From assembly GCA_902796335.1 (NCBI GenBank), contig CADBOI010000027.1:1-35068 (forward strand): DNA of 35,068 nt, read 5' to 3'. The stretch is from an uncultured Spirochaetales bacterium (lineage in GTDB: Bacteria > Spirochaetota > Spirochaetia > Sphaerochaetales > Sphaerochaetaceae). How positions within the stretch are numbered: the stretch's first letter is position 1; the number at the start of each line of letters is the position of its first letter. Positions 16,576 through 25,075 of this stretch are shown piece after piece. Position numbers and translations under genes: made by a program. The notes under the pieces were generated by a model that worked only from the letters and a program-made list of their open reading frames with translations, made no database searches and was not told the origin of the DNA.

Positions 16576-16909
16576 GAACCAGATAATCAGAAAGAAAACA
16601 GATATTGACAATGTGATGAAAGCAGGAAAAAGGCAATCTCTTTCCTGCTTTAAGTTGTCTGTAGCGAAGAACGATCTTCCGTACAGCAGACTCATAGTCA
16701 TACCTGTAAGACACTATGGGAATTCAGTCCAGAGAAACCGCATCCGCCGCCAGATCAAGGAGATCTGGAGGACTAATCAGGATAAGTTTCAGAGTGGGCT
16801 GGATTTCGCTGTCATTGTGTACCGCACAAACGACATGTCAATGACGTTCGAAGACAAGAAGACACTAATTCTCGACCTTTTCAGGAAAAGTGGCTCACTC
16901 GTGGGCTGA
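16556..16909 (+). CDS. rnpA: Ribonuclease P protein component
   Basis: RnpA is the protein cofactor of RNase P, which trims the 5' end of precursor tRNAs. The 117-residue protein starts [17 protein letters not shown] and carries the RNA-binding signature RNRIRR (residues 60-65), which fits the family well. The ATG at 16556 lies inside the 3' end of rpmH. The same frame stays open upstream to a TTG at 16466 within rpmH, but those residues do not look like RnpA. The absence of a good ribosome-binding site suggests coupling to rpmH translation. No yidD gene lies between rnpA and yidC, unlike many bacteria. Confidence 0.95.
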   Translation: MRRSLTKNQIIRKKTDIDNVMKAGKRQSLSCFKLSVAKNDLPYSRLIVIPVRHYGNSVQRNRIRRQIKEIWRTNQDKFQSGLDFAVIVYRTNDMSMTFEDKKTLILDLFRKSGSLVG

Positions 16910-16960
16910 TTCTTCGTATCCGACGTCTTTCTTCTGTTATCAGAAAACCAAGGAGTGAAA

Positions 16961-18820
16961 ATGGAAAAGAAAACCATTCTGGCCATTGTTCTTATAACAA
17001 TAGTTCTTACTGTCAGCATGGTGCTGCAGGGGACTCTGTTCTCAAATAACAACGCTTCGACAGCAACAGCTGAGAAAACCGAACAGACAACAGCCCAGAG
17101 CGCACCGGTTGCCGACACAAACACAGTCGCCTCTGTCCAGGAAAGGAAAGCAATAGCTGCAAGTTCCGCTCCGAAATCAACGGAGAAGTTCCGGGTAGAG
17201 ACAGACCTGTACGAAATCACATTCGATCCGGTGGGAGCAAGCATCTCTTCAATGATGATGAAGGAGCATGCCGACGCCGACGGAGACCATGTAGAGCTCA
17301 TCTTCAAAGGAGAGAACGACCACAACGCATTCCTGATGTACTGGGGTGACGATCTGTCATCTCCGATACTCGATGTCTTCTCCTACACGGTTAGTGGAGA
17401 GAAGGTCATCTTCAGCAATGACTACACCGGTGCAAACGGAGAGAAGTTCACCGTCATAAAGACCTTCGAGTTCAAGGACGGCGAGTATCTGTTTGCCGTT
17501 ACCGTCGACATTGTGGGAGATTCAAACTTCTCAGGCCTTTCCGGAGATTATGCATACACAATCGCCTACGAGCCGCAGATAGGTCCGGCCTTCACGCAGA
17601 TGAAGAACAACGCCTACGACTACAGAAGATCCTACATCGATGCCTACAACAGCAAGGGCAAGCTCAAGAAGTCCACAGTAAGGCTGACCAACGGAGAGTT
17701 CCACACAACTTCCCAGCTCAAATGGATCAATGTGACAGGCAAGTACTTCATGGTGGTTGCAATGGCTGCAGACAACACCATCCCGTACAAGTACTCGACA
17801 GTCAGAGGCTCCACGCTTGATGTCGCCCAGACCGACAGCCTGTATGTCTCAAGACCGTCGACGGCATCGAGCACAAGCGACACAATCTATTTCTATGCAG
17901 GACCGCAGCTGAAGAAGTACCTCGGTTCCTACTACAGCGGAATGGACAATGCATGGAAGCTCAGCAACACCAACCTTGATGCCGCAATGGAAAGCGGTTC
18001 TATGTTCGGATGGCTTGAGAACATCCTCAAGTGGGCACTTACAATGCTTTACAAGGTCATCCCGAACTACGGAATCGGAATCATCCTACTGACCATCATC
18101 ATCAAGCTCCTGCTCTGGCCGCTTTCAAAGAAGAGCGCCTCCTCAACGGCAAAGATGAGCGCACTCCAGCCGAGGATGAAGGAGCTCCAGGAAAAGTACA
18201 AGGACAACCCGCAGAAGCTCAACCAGGAGACGGCGGCACTGTACAAGGAAGCCGGAGTAAGTCCGCTCGGCGGATGTCTCCCCATGCTTCTCCAGTTCCC
18301 GATCCTGATTGCCATGTACGGCCTTCTGAACAAGCACTTCGAGCTGCGTGGTGCAATGTTCATCCCGGGATGGATTCCTGATCTTTCCGTTCCCGAGACA
18401 ATCGCCGTGCTCGGATTCAACCTCCCGTTCCTCGGAAACGAGATCCATCTGCTTCCGATCCTCTACACGATCAGCATGATCTTCTCGATGAAGATCACCC
18501 AGACCCAGTCTTCCGGAGCACAGAACGGCGGAATGATGAAGTTCATGACATACGGAATGCCGATCATCTTCTTCTTCATCCTGTACAACGCACCTTCCGG
18601 ACTTCTCCTGTACTGGTCTGTGCAGAACGCACTGGCCATGCTGCAGCAGGTCTACACCAACGCTAAGCTCAAGACCAATCCGAACAGTCTGGACAAACCG
18701 AAGGCTACCGAAGAGAAGGTTCCCGAGGCTGTCAGAAAGTATCAGGAAAAGCTGAAGAGAATCGAGGAAGAGAAGGCCAGAGCCGCAAAGGAACAGGCCA
18801 AGGGCAAGAAGAAAAAGTAA
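16961..18820 (+). CDS. yidC: Membrane protein insertase YidC
   Basis: YidC inserts and folds inner-membrane proteins, alone or with SecYEG. The 619-residue protein has the Gram-negative layout: an N-terminal membrane segment (about 4-24), a large periplasmic beta domain (about 25-345) and a C-terminal core of about five membrane helices with NPLGGC-like SPLGGCLPMLLQFP. The tail is rich in K and E. ATG 16961 is chosen because AAGGAG (16950-16955) precedes it; the frame also opens at GTG 16955, inside that site. The residue aligning with the conserved groove arginine (E. coli R366) is Lys382 here. It is followed by jag after 13 bp. Confidence 0.97.
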   Translation: MEKKTILAIVLITIVLTVSMVLQGTLFSNNNASTATAEKTEQTTAQSAPVADTNTVASVQERKAIAASSAPKSTEKFRVETDLYEITFDPVGASISSMMMKEHADADGDHVELIFKGENDHNAFLMYWGDDLSSPILDVFSYTVSGEKVIFSNDYTGANGEKFTVIKTFEFKDGEYLFAVTVDIVGDSNFSGLSGDYAYTIAYEPQIGPAFTQMKNNAYDYRRSYIDAYNSKGKLKKSTVRLTNGEFHTTSQLKWINVTGKYFMVVAMAADNTIPYKYSTVRGSTLDVAQTDSLYVSRPSTASSTSDTIYFYAGPQLKKYLGSYYSGMDNAWKLSNTNLDAAMESGSMFGWLENILKWALTMLYKVIPNYGIGIILLTIIIKLLLWPLSKKSASSTAKMSALQPRMKELQEKYKDNPQKLNQETAALYKEAGVSPLGGCLPMLLQFPILIAMYGLLNKHFELRGAMFIPGWIPDLSVPETIAVLGFNLPFLGNEIHLLPILYTISMIFSMKITQTQSSGAQNGGMMKFMTYGMPIIFFFILYNAPSGLLLYWSVQNALAMLQQVYTNAKLKTNPNSLDKPKATEEKVPEAVRKYQEKLKRIEEEKARAAKEQAKGKKKK

Positions 18821-18833
18821 TCAGAGGAAATAT

Positions 18834-19571
18834 ATGACTAGAGATTTTGAAGGAAAAACAGAACAGGATGCCATCAACCAGGCAATAGAGGCTCTTCATA
18901 TTGAAAGAGAGGACTTTGATGTCGAGATTCTGGACAACGGAAAGAGAGGTCTTTTCAAGAAGGCCAACGTGAAAATCCGTGTCCACATCGATTCCGAACC
19001 GGACGAGGAAAAGAACGCCAGACCGTTCATCCCTGAGGATGAGGCCGTCTCCGACTCCGATTATGCGGACGATTCCGATTCGGACGAGGACGAAGAGGAC
19101 CTTGAGCCCAACGAGGAGCTGGAGGAGAAGGTCTGTGCTTTCATCGACCAGATGGTCGAGCACATGGGATACGAGTCCAAGACAACCGTTTCCTCAAGAA
19201 AGGGAAAGAAGGTCAACCTTGAGATCACAAGCGAAGCCTCAAACATCATCATCGGAAGAAAAGGCAAGAACCTTGATGCGATCCAGGTCCTGGCCAACGT
19301 CTATGCCGGCAAGATCGACACCGAGCGCAAGATCATAGTCGATTCCGAGGGCTACAGGGTCAGACACGAGGAACAGATCATCAAGACCGCTTACAGAACC
19401 GCCATGCAGGTCCGCAAGACCGGCAGATCCAGACTCCTCGAGCCGATGAATCCGTACGAGAGAAGGCTTGTCCACACCGCACTCAACGATGTGACCGGAA
19501 TCGAGACCAAGAGCGAGGGCGAAGGCCTTTACAAGCAGGTCAGGGTCATCAGCAAGAGAAAGAGATACTGA
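18834..19571 (+). CDS. jag: Jag (KhpB/EloR-like) RNA-binding protein
   Basis: Jag proteins bind RNA and, in Gram-positive bacteria, affect cell elongation; the role in spirochaetes is less clear. Domains run in order: Jag-N (about 3-50, with the GKTEQDAINQAIEAL and GLFKKA patterns), a strongly acidic linker (about 55-95, runs of D, E and S), a KH domain with GRKGKNLDAIQ, and an R3H domain ending in NPYERRLVHTALND. The usual order and neighbour (yidC) are present. AGAGGA precedes the ATG. It converges on pepP with only 17 bp between stop codons, and no terminator is evident there. Confidence 0.95.
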   Translation: MTRDFEGKTEQDAINQAIEALHIEREDFDVEILDNGKRGLFKKANVKIRVHIDSEPDEEKNARPFIPEDEAVSDSDYADDSDSDEDEEDLEPNEELEEKVCAFIDQMVEHMGYESKTTVSSRKGKKVNLEITSEASNIIIGRKGKNLDAIQVLANVYAGKIDTERKIIVDSEGYRVRHEEQIIKTAYRTAMQVRKTGRSRLLEPMNPYERRLVHTALNDVTGIETKSEGEGLYKQVRVISKRKRY

Positions 19572-19588
19572 TCTTTGGAATCATGACC

Positions 19589-21346
19589 TCAGAGAGGCTT
19601 TGTCGCCTCGATCAGGTATTCCTTAGCCTCGTCGTTTACCATGTCTATGAGCATTTCCCTGACCCACTGGTGGTATTCGTCAACCATCCTGCGCTCGTCC
19701 TTTGTCAGCATGCTCTTCACAATGAGGTCGCGTTCATAGGGACAGCAGGTGAGGACTTCGAAGGTGTAGAACTTTCCGAACTCCGTTTCACAGGCATCCG
19801 TGACGGCCACAAGGTTCTCTATGCGGATTCCGTGCTTTCCTTCCTTGTAGATTCCCGGCTCGTCGCTGAGGACCATTCCCGGTTCAAGCACAACGGGCTC
19901 ACCCTTTTCCTGCTTTGCAGAGATGCGCTGCGGACCCTCGTGCACGGAGAGCCTGAACCCAACGCCGTGACCTGTTCCGTGGAAATAGTCCATTCCTCTC
20001 TGCCAGAGGAACTGGTGTGCCAGGGCATCAAGCTGGTGGCCTGATGTTCCTTTTGGGAAAACCTGGGAAGAAAGTGCCAGATGACCTTTGAGAACCAGAG
20101 TGTAATCCTCTTTCTGCTCTCTGGTGGCCTTGCCGAACAGAAGGGTACGTGTCACATCCGTTGTTCCGCAGGAATACTGTCCACCTGAATCCAGGACAAG
20201 AAGTCCGTTTCCTGAAACAGGGATGTCGGTCTCTTCAGTCGCGCTGTAGTGGACAATGGCTCCATGGGGTCCGAATCCGGCTATTGTGTTGAACGACGGT
20301 CCGAGATAATCCTCTTCAAGTTCGCGTTCATCGGAAAGAGCCTCGGCGATGGAGACTTCGGAGAAGGCATAGCGTCCGCTCTTCACTGCTGCAAGGAAGT
20401 TAACAAGAGCCACACCGTCAAGGATGTGGGCAATCCTCATTCCTTCCAGCTCCGCCTCGTTCTTGACGGCCTTGAGGGTTGTGGAATACTCTCTGCCCTT
20501 TGAGATCCTGATGTTGTGCGCCCTGTCCAGAGCGTTCTTCAGCTTCATGTTGATCCTGTCCGGATTCAGCCTGATTGTGATGTCTCTGAGCTTTGACAGT
20601 TCATCCGCAACCGAATCGTAGGGAAGGACGCTGTAACAGTCAGGCTTCACGTCGACAAAGCGGGAAGCCGGAGTGAAGAGCTTCACATCCTCGGGTCCGA
20701 TCAGAAGATGCGCCAGGAAAACGGGAGTGTCCTCGATGTCCTGTCCTCTGAGATTTAGAATCCAGGCAATGTCGTCAAGGCTGGAGACCAGATGGTAGTC
20801 TTCTCCGTTCTGATGTCCCAAATTGCGTATTTCATTGATTTTCTGAAGAGCTGTCTTGCCACACAGGTCATCGTCCATCTTTTCCACAGGATAATCTGTC
20901 ATCGCCGGCCGGTCTGTCCAGATACGGTCGAGAAGGTCGTCCATCGCCCGGATGTCCAGGCCCTTTTTCCTGTAGTCCTCCAGCTCGCTTATCATCAGGG
21001 TCTCTGCGGATATGCCTATCTTACCTCCGTCAGCGAAGGCTTTCTCAAGGAAATCAACCGGAGAGCTTGCCTCAGGTCCGTTGGATTTTCTCATCTCGAA
21101 CCGGGTTCCTTTGATCTGGGCCGCACACTGGACGAAGTATCTGGAGTCAACCCAGATCAGAGCCTTGTCCATTGTTATGATTACGGTTCCGGCACTGCCT
21201 GTGAAACCGCTGATCCATCGTCTGGACTGCCAGCGGGGGCTGACGTATTCACTCTGGTGAGGATCCGTGCCGTTGATGATCCAGGCAGCAAGACCTTCCT
21301 TTTTCAGCTCGTTTCTGAGCGCTTCAACTCTTTCGTCTATTTGCAT
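19589..21346 (-). CDS. pepP: Aminopeptidase P family (M24) Xaa-Pro peptidase
   Basis: This 585-residue protein matches the long, three-domain aminopeptidase P type, which removes an N-terminal residue next to proline. Two creatinase-like N-terminal domains (about 1-300) precede the pita-bread M24 domain. The five metal ligands are all visible: D and D in LDSGGQY...TTDVTR, H in HGTGHGVG, E in SDEPGIY and E in GIRIENL. A short C-terminal domain follows. No signal peptide is seen, so it is probably cytoplasmic. Its start overlaps the 3' end of lgt by 23 bp. The gene symbol is by similarity; the family has close paralogues. Confidence 0.92.
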   Translation of the reverse strand: MQIDERVEALRNELKKEGLAAWIINGTDPHQSEYVSPRWQSRRWISGFTGSAGTVIITMDKALIWVDSRYFVQCAAQIKGTRFEMRKSNGPEASSPVDFLEKAFADGGKIGISAETLMISELEDYRKKGLDIRAMDDLLDRIWTDRPAMTDYPVEKMDDDLCGKTALQKINEIRNLGHQNGEDYHLVSSLDDIAWILNLRGQDIEDTPVFLAHLLIGPEDVKLFTPASRFVDVKPDCYSVLPYDSVADELSKLRDITIRLNPDRINMKLKNALDRAHNIRISKGREYSTTLKAVKNEAELEGMRIAHILDGVALVNFLAAVKSGRYAFSEVSIAEALSDERELEEDYLGPSFNTIAGFGPHGAIVHYSATEETDIPVSGNGLLVLDSGGQYSCGTTDVTRTLLFGKATREQKEDYTLVLKGHLALSSQVFPKGTSGHQLDALAHQFLWQRGMDYFHGTGHGVGFRLSVHEGPQRISAKQEKGEPVVLEPGMVLSDEPGIYKEGKHGIRIENLVAVTDACETEFGKFYTFEVLTCCPYERDLIVKSMLTKDERRMVDEYHQWVREMLIDMVNDEAKEYLIEATKPL

Positions 21347-22346
21347 TGGTTTTCCCCTTTGTCTTTTTCCTGTATGTCACGGGCTCGGTTTTTCCTGCGT
21401 AGATTATCATGCCGATTCCTGCAATGATCATGATCAGACACAGAATCTGACCCAGTGAGATGTTGAAGAACGATTTGAACAGTGCCGTGGGCTCTGTCTC
21501 CTTTCCTAGGGCGATGATGAAGCCCAGCTGGCTGTCAGGCTCGCGGAGGTATTCGATGAAGAACCTGACGGTTCCGTATCCTATGAAGTAGAAACCTGTG
21601 AGGGTTCCCGGACCCTTCTTTGATGAGATCTTTTTTGCATAGGGCCAGATAACGAACCACAGGAAGGCCCACAGGAGAACTCCTTCGAAAAGGGCTTCGT
21701 ACAGCTGGGACGGATGTCGGGGCAGGTTGAGCATCGCCATGTTCCTGTAGTCCATCCCGACCTTTTCTGCCACTTCGCGGACCCAGGAAAGACTTGTGGA
21801 GAACTGCGGAGCATCGGGGAACACCATTCCAAGGCGGCTTGTGGTGACCCTTCCCCAGAGTTCTCCGTTGATGAAGTTGCCCAGCCTTCCGAACGTGTAC
21901 CCCAAAGGGATTCCAAGAACAAGGTGGTCGGCTATGTCGAAGAACCTGTAGCCATAGCGTCTGCAGAACAGCAGAACTCCTATGACGGCACCAATCACAC
22001 CGCCGTGATAGCTCATTCCGGGAAGACCGATGAAGCGACCGTTCCTGAACGGCCAGAAGATCATCCACGGATGGGTCCAGTAATACCACGAGCCTTCATA
22101 GAACAGCGTGGAGAAGACCCTTGCCCCCAAAATCAGGAATCCGATGGCATAGCAGAAAAGAGAGATGCTGTCGTCTGACGACATACTGTTGAGCTCTCCG
22201 TGTCTGCATTCATATCGGAAGAGAGCATAAGCGATGGAGAATGCCACGATGTACATGACGGCATACCATCTGACCGAAAGAAACGGCACGACAAAAGGCG
22301 ATATCCAGCTTGGGAAATCAACATACATCTGCATGTCAGAAATCAT
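21324..22346 (-). CDS. lgt: Prolipoprotein diacylglyceryl transferase
   Basis: Lgt attaches a diacylglycerol group to the lipobox cysteine of prolipoproteins at the inner membrane, the first step of lipoprotein maturation. The protein has about seven membrane segments, the HGGVIGA motif and the family signature GRLGNFINGELWGR. The C-terminal tail is basic. The open frame extends to 22619, but the family-like sequence begins at MISDMQMYVDFPSWISPFVV, so 22346 is chosen (340 residues); 22334 and 22328 are also possible and no start has a clear ribosome-binding site. A palindrome lies just upstream at 22349-22369. The lipoprotein at 31545 is a likely substrate class. Confidence 0.93.
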   Translation of the reverse strand: MISDMQMYVDFPSWISPFVVPFLSVRWYAVMYIVAFSIAYALFRYECRHGELNSMSSDDSISLFCYAIGFLILGARVFSTLFYEGSWYYWTHPWMIFWPFRNGRFIGLPGMSYHGGVIGAVIGVLLFCRRYGYRFFDIADHLVLGIPLGYTFGRLGNFINGELWGRVTTSRLGMVFPDAPQFSTSLSWVREVAEKVGMDYRNMAMLNLPRHPSQLYEALFEGVLLWAFLWFVIWPYAKKISSKKGPGTLTGFYFIGYGTVRFFIEYLREPDSQLGFIIALGKETEPTALFKSFFNISLGQILCLIMIIAGIGMIIYAGKTEPVTYRKKTKGKTNANRRKS

Positions 22347-22348
22347 AG

Positions 22349-22369
22349 CACAAACAGCATGTGTTTGTG
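22349..22369. promoter_or_regulatory. Palindrome between divergent lgt and ctp
   Basis: CACAAAC (22349-22355) and GTTTGTG (22363-22369) are perfect inverted repeats around 7 bp. It sits immediately before the lgt start in the 70 bp gap shared with the protease gene. It could be an operator or a leader hairpin. Confidence 0.45.
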
Positions 22370-22416
22370 TTTTTTGTGTGTCGTAATATTTATAGAAAGA
22401 CGTTCTTAGGAAAAAG

Positions 22417-23940
22417 ATGTATATTTCAGTTATGAAAAAGCTAATTTTGGTCCTGATGGTTCTGGCCGTTCTGGCGGGAACCATGTTTGCGAACGGCACT
22501 CCGGAGGAGCAGCGTATATTCTTCGACAACCTGATACGCAACTCCCAGATGCAGAACAATTCTGCGGATTCCGGATCCCGTGGAACCTCCACTGGTTCCG
22601 AAATAATCTCAAGGGACATGGCAACGCTTGAAAGGCTCTACCAGTACGTCGAAAAGAACTATCTTTACGATATTGATTATGCCGCCGTCTATGAGGCCAT
22701 GGCCACGGCCATGTTCTCGGCCCTGGGGGATAAGTATTCCTACTACGTGAAGGCCGAGAAGTCCGGCGACTACGCGGAAGAGGTTTCCGGAACCTATGGA
22801 GGACTTGGAATCTACTTCTACAAGACGACTGAGGCGGGCCAGGATCCTGCTGATGAGAAGACCCTCTATGCCGTGATTTCCCAGGTGTTCCCGAACGCAC
22901 CCTGCTCAAGGGCAGGCCTGAAGGCCGGGGACATGATAACCGAGATCGACGGAGAATCCGTGATACCCCTTGATGCCAACGAGTGCTCGAAGAGGATGAA
23001 GGGAACTCCGGGAACAAGTGTGACTCTGACCATCAAGAGGGGAGAGAGCATTTTCAAGGTCGACCTTACAAGGGAAAAGGTCACAACCCCCACAGTCGAG
23101 TATGCGATGATTGACGGAAGAACCGCCTATCTCAGGATCCTCGAGTTCTCAAAGAGCACATATCTGGCAATTTCCAAGGCCCTGGACAACCTGTCGGCAA
23201 AGGGAATGCAGAAACTGATCATCGACCTCAGGAACAATCCGGGCGGAGATGTCGATTCAGCCCTTGCCATCGCCGATCTGTTCATCAGCAATTCGGATCT
23301 CATGTACCTCACATACAAAGATACTTCCAAGAATGCGAAGTTCTCCGCCTCCAACACCGTAGCGGTCCAGCCGGACGTGGACATCGCCATTCTGATCAAT
23401 GGAGGAACCGCCAGTTCCGCAGAGCTGTTCTCTTCCATGATGAGGGATACTGGAAGGGCTGTGATCATCGGGTCCAAGTCCTTCGGAAAGGGTGTAATGC
23501 AGCTTGTCTCCACCTTCGGAGACGGATTCATCTCCCTTACCACGGCCAGCTTCACAGGGCCCAAAGATGTTGCGATCAACAAGGAAGGAGTCCTTCCGGA
23601 TATCGAGATCGAGGACCTCTATGTCACGGAGGACGAGGTCAAGGCATACACGGAGCTCATCAACAACGATGTCGACCTGAACTTTGTCAAAGAGAATCCT
23701 GAGTTCACGGATGAGAACGTACATAAATTCGCAGAGCAGAATGCTTCCACCGGACTTCGGGATAGCGTTCTTTTCGTTGTTGCCAGGAACGCCTACCTCT
23801 CGGAAATGAACTATGACGAAAGGCCTCTTTTCGACATCAAGTACGATGTTGTCTGCAAGAAGGCATATGAGTATCTGCAGACATATGAAACCGCTTACGG
23901 GACTGCCGGAGGCAACGGCAAACACGTAGTGAATTTCTAG
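22417..23940 (+). CDS. ctp: C-terminal processing peptidase (S41) with PDZ domain
   Basis: S41 peptidases trim or degrade envelope proteins using a Ser-Lys dyad. A signal peptide is clear (MKKLILVLMVLAVLAGTMFA, cleavage about after residue 25), so it acts outside the cytoplasm. A PDZ domain covers about residues 120-210, then the S41 core holds the nucleophile S333 (GGTASSAE) and the general-base K358 (FGKG). Their 25-residue spacing equals that in the D1 protein processing protease. The C-terminal 120 residues are an unassigned extension. AGGA precedes ATG 22417; the internal ATG at 22432 has no such site. The gene is divergent from lgt and ends with a stem-loop at 23966-23987. Confidence 0.93.
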   Translation: MYISVMKKLILVLMVLAVLAGTMFANGTPEEQRIFFDNLIRNSQMQNNSADSGSRGTSTGSEIISRDMATLERLYQYVEKNYLYDIDYAAVYEAMATAMFSALGDKYSYYVKAEKSGDYAEEVSGTYGGLGIYFYKTTEAGQDPADEKTLYAVISQVFPNAPCSRAGLKAGDMITEIDGESVIPLDANECSKRMKGTPGTSVTLTIKRGESIFKVDLTREKVTTPTVEYAMIDGRTAYLRILEFSKSTYLAISKALDNLSAKGMQKLIIDLRNNPGGDVDSALAIADLFISNSDLMYLTYKDTSKNAKFSASNTVAVQPDVDIAILINGGTASSAELFSSMMRDTGRAVIIGSKSFGKGVMQLVSTFGDGFISLTTASFTGPKDVAINKEGVLPDIEIEDLYVTEDEVKAYTELINNDVDLNFVKENPEFTDENVHKFAEQNASTGLRDSVLFVVARNAYLSEMNYDERPLFDIKYDVVCKKAYEYLQTYETAYGTAGGNGKHVVNF

Positions 23941-23965
23941 TTCCCCGTGCCTGTTTTGACTTGTG

Positions 23966-23990
23966 GAACCTGCCTTCGGGCAGGTTCTTC
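23966..23990 (+). terminator. Stem-loop terminator after ctp
   Basis: GAACCTGCC (23966-23974) and GGCAGGTTC (23979-23987) enclose a TTCG tetraloop. It is followed by TTCTTCTATT. The stem is strong but the T tract is interrupted. Confidence 0.75.
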
Positions 23991-24033
23991 TATTAAAAGA
24001 AAATAACGGGCTGAAAAGTATGGAGTGGGACAT

Positions 24034-24296
24034 TTTTGCACACACTATTGCACAAGTTATGCACAGGCTGTGAAAGCTGTTGAAAAGTTAATAAACGGAA
24101 GGGTTGTCAGTAACCTTCCCATCTTGGTACTAATCACACGGGAAGTAGATTTTAATTTTTTACCCTAGAAAGAAATAATAAGATAAATAATTGCATCAAC
24201 CGATTAAAAAGTTATATAAGAATAATTGTTCTTTTATAGGTTGGGAATGTGGTAAAAAAACTAAATATTTAACATTTATGCACAAGTTATTGACAA
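24034..24296. other. DnaA-box cluster in an AT-rich convergent gap
   Basis: The 346 bp gap between ctp and rsmE holds several matches to the DnaA box. TTTTGCACA (24034-24042), TATTGCACA (24046-24054, one mismatch) and TTATGCACA (24057-24065, perfect) are spaced 12 and 11 bp apart in one orientation. About 200 bp on, TTATGCACA recurs (24276-24284, perfect), followed 12 bp later by TTATTGACA (24288-24296, one mismatch, inside the rsmE end). Another weak match lies on the minus strand at 24257-24249. Between the clusters, 24131-24275 is very AT-rich, and an imperfect GGAAGG/CCTTCC hairpin is at 24097-24119. Both flanking genes end here, so promoters do not explain it. Confidence 0.6.
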
Positions 24297-25069
24297 GCAG
24301 ATTCCAGGATTGTCTGTATTGCTCCGATGGCATAAATCGAGGCTGTCTCACATCTTAAAATGTTAGTTTTCAAAAGTACGGCCTTGAAACCCCTGTCCAG
24401 AAGCAGCTGGCACTCCGACTCCTCAAGTCCGCCCTCCGGACCGACTACGACCGCAACAGTTCCGTCGAAGCCTTTTGTGCACTGGAGGAGGTCGTTGTTC
24501 TGGTTCTCTATCCTGCTCTGATGAAGCACAAGTCCAAGCTTCTGGCTTCCCGCGGATCTTTTCTCGAAGTCGTCAGGGATGTCCTTGAGATCGATCACGC
24601 CGTAGACTTTTGTGGGGACCATGGATCCGCTCTGCTGAATTGCCTCCGTGACCATGGCATCATATCTTCCGAGCCTGGACATCTCTTTTCCTTCAAGGTT
24701 CGCCACGCAGTTTCTGCTGTTCACCAGAACGATGTCCCGAACTCCTGCTTCTGTGGCTTTTTTGATTATGTCATCGGCTTTCCTGCCCTTGGGCAGACAT
24801 TGGTAAAGGACAATCGGTTTGAGAGGGGCCGCCTGCGGGAGCGCGTCTGTCCTTTCTTCCGCTTTCTCTGCAGGAACTGCGCTCAGAAGGCAGCTGTCCC
24901 TGTTTATCTTCTCTATGCACAGGTCCCAGAGATTTCCATCACGGTCCCTTCCTGTCAGCTTCTGCCCCTCACGTAGCCTCAGCGAACGCGTCAGGTAATT
25001 GAAATCCTTTCCCCTGATCTCAACCGTGCCCTCACCTTTGAATGTCTGTGGAAGTAGATAAAGCCGCAT
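24287..25069 (-). CDS. rsmE: 16S rRNA (uracil-1498-N3) methyltransferase
   Basis: RsmE methylates U1498 of 16S rRNA using S-adenosylmethionine and has a SPOUT (knotted) fold. The 260-residue protein has an N-terminal PUA-like part (RLREGQKLTGRDRDG) and the C-terminal knot motifs: VVVGPEGGLEESE, then LLKTNILRCETASIYAIG, which bind the cofactor. The length is slightly above the usual 240-250. It is the last gene of the minus-strand operon that begins with pth and lies 6 bp after the membrane-protein gene. Its 3' end runs into the DnaA-box cluster. Confidence 0.95.
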   Translation of the reverse strand: MRLYLLPQTFKGEGTVEIRGKDFNYLTRSLRLREGQKLTGRDRDGNLWDLCIEKINRDSCLLSAVPAEKAEERTDALPQAAPLKPIVLYQCLPKGRKADDIIKKATEAGVRDIVLVNSRNCVANLEGKEMSRLGRYDAMVTEAIQQSGSMVPTKVYGVIDLKDIPDDFEKRSAGSQKLGLVLHQSRIENQNNDLLQCTKGFDGTVAVVVGPEGGLEESECQLLLDRGFKAVLLKTNILRCETASIYAIGAIQTILESACQ

Positions 25070-25075
25070 GATGTA

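Noticed and set aside
19594-19609. GAGGC/GCCTC hairpin between jag and pepP as a terminator
   Set aside because: It lies within the pepP coding end and has no T run on either side.
22347-22619. N-terminal extension of lgt (91 extra residues)
   Set aside because: It overlaps the divergent protease gene including its signal peptide, and the Lgt-like sequence begins at 22346.
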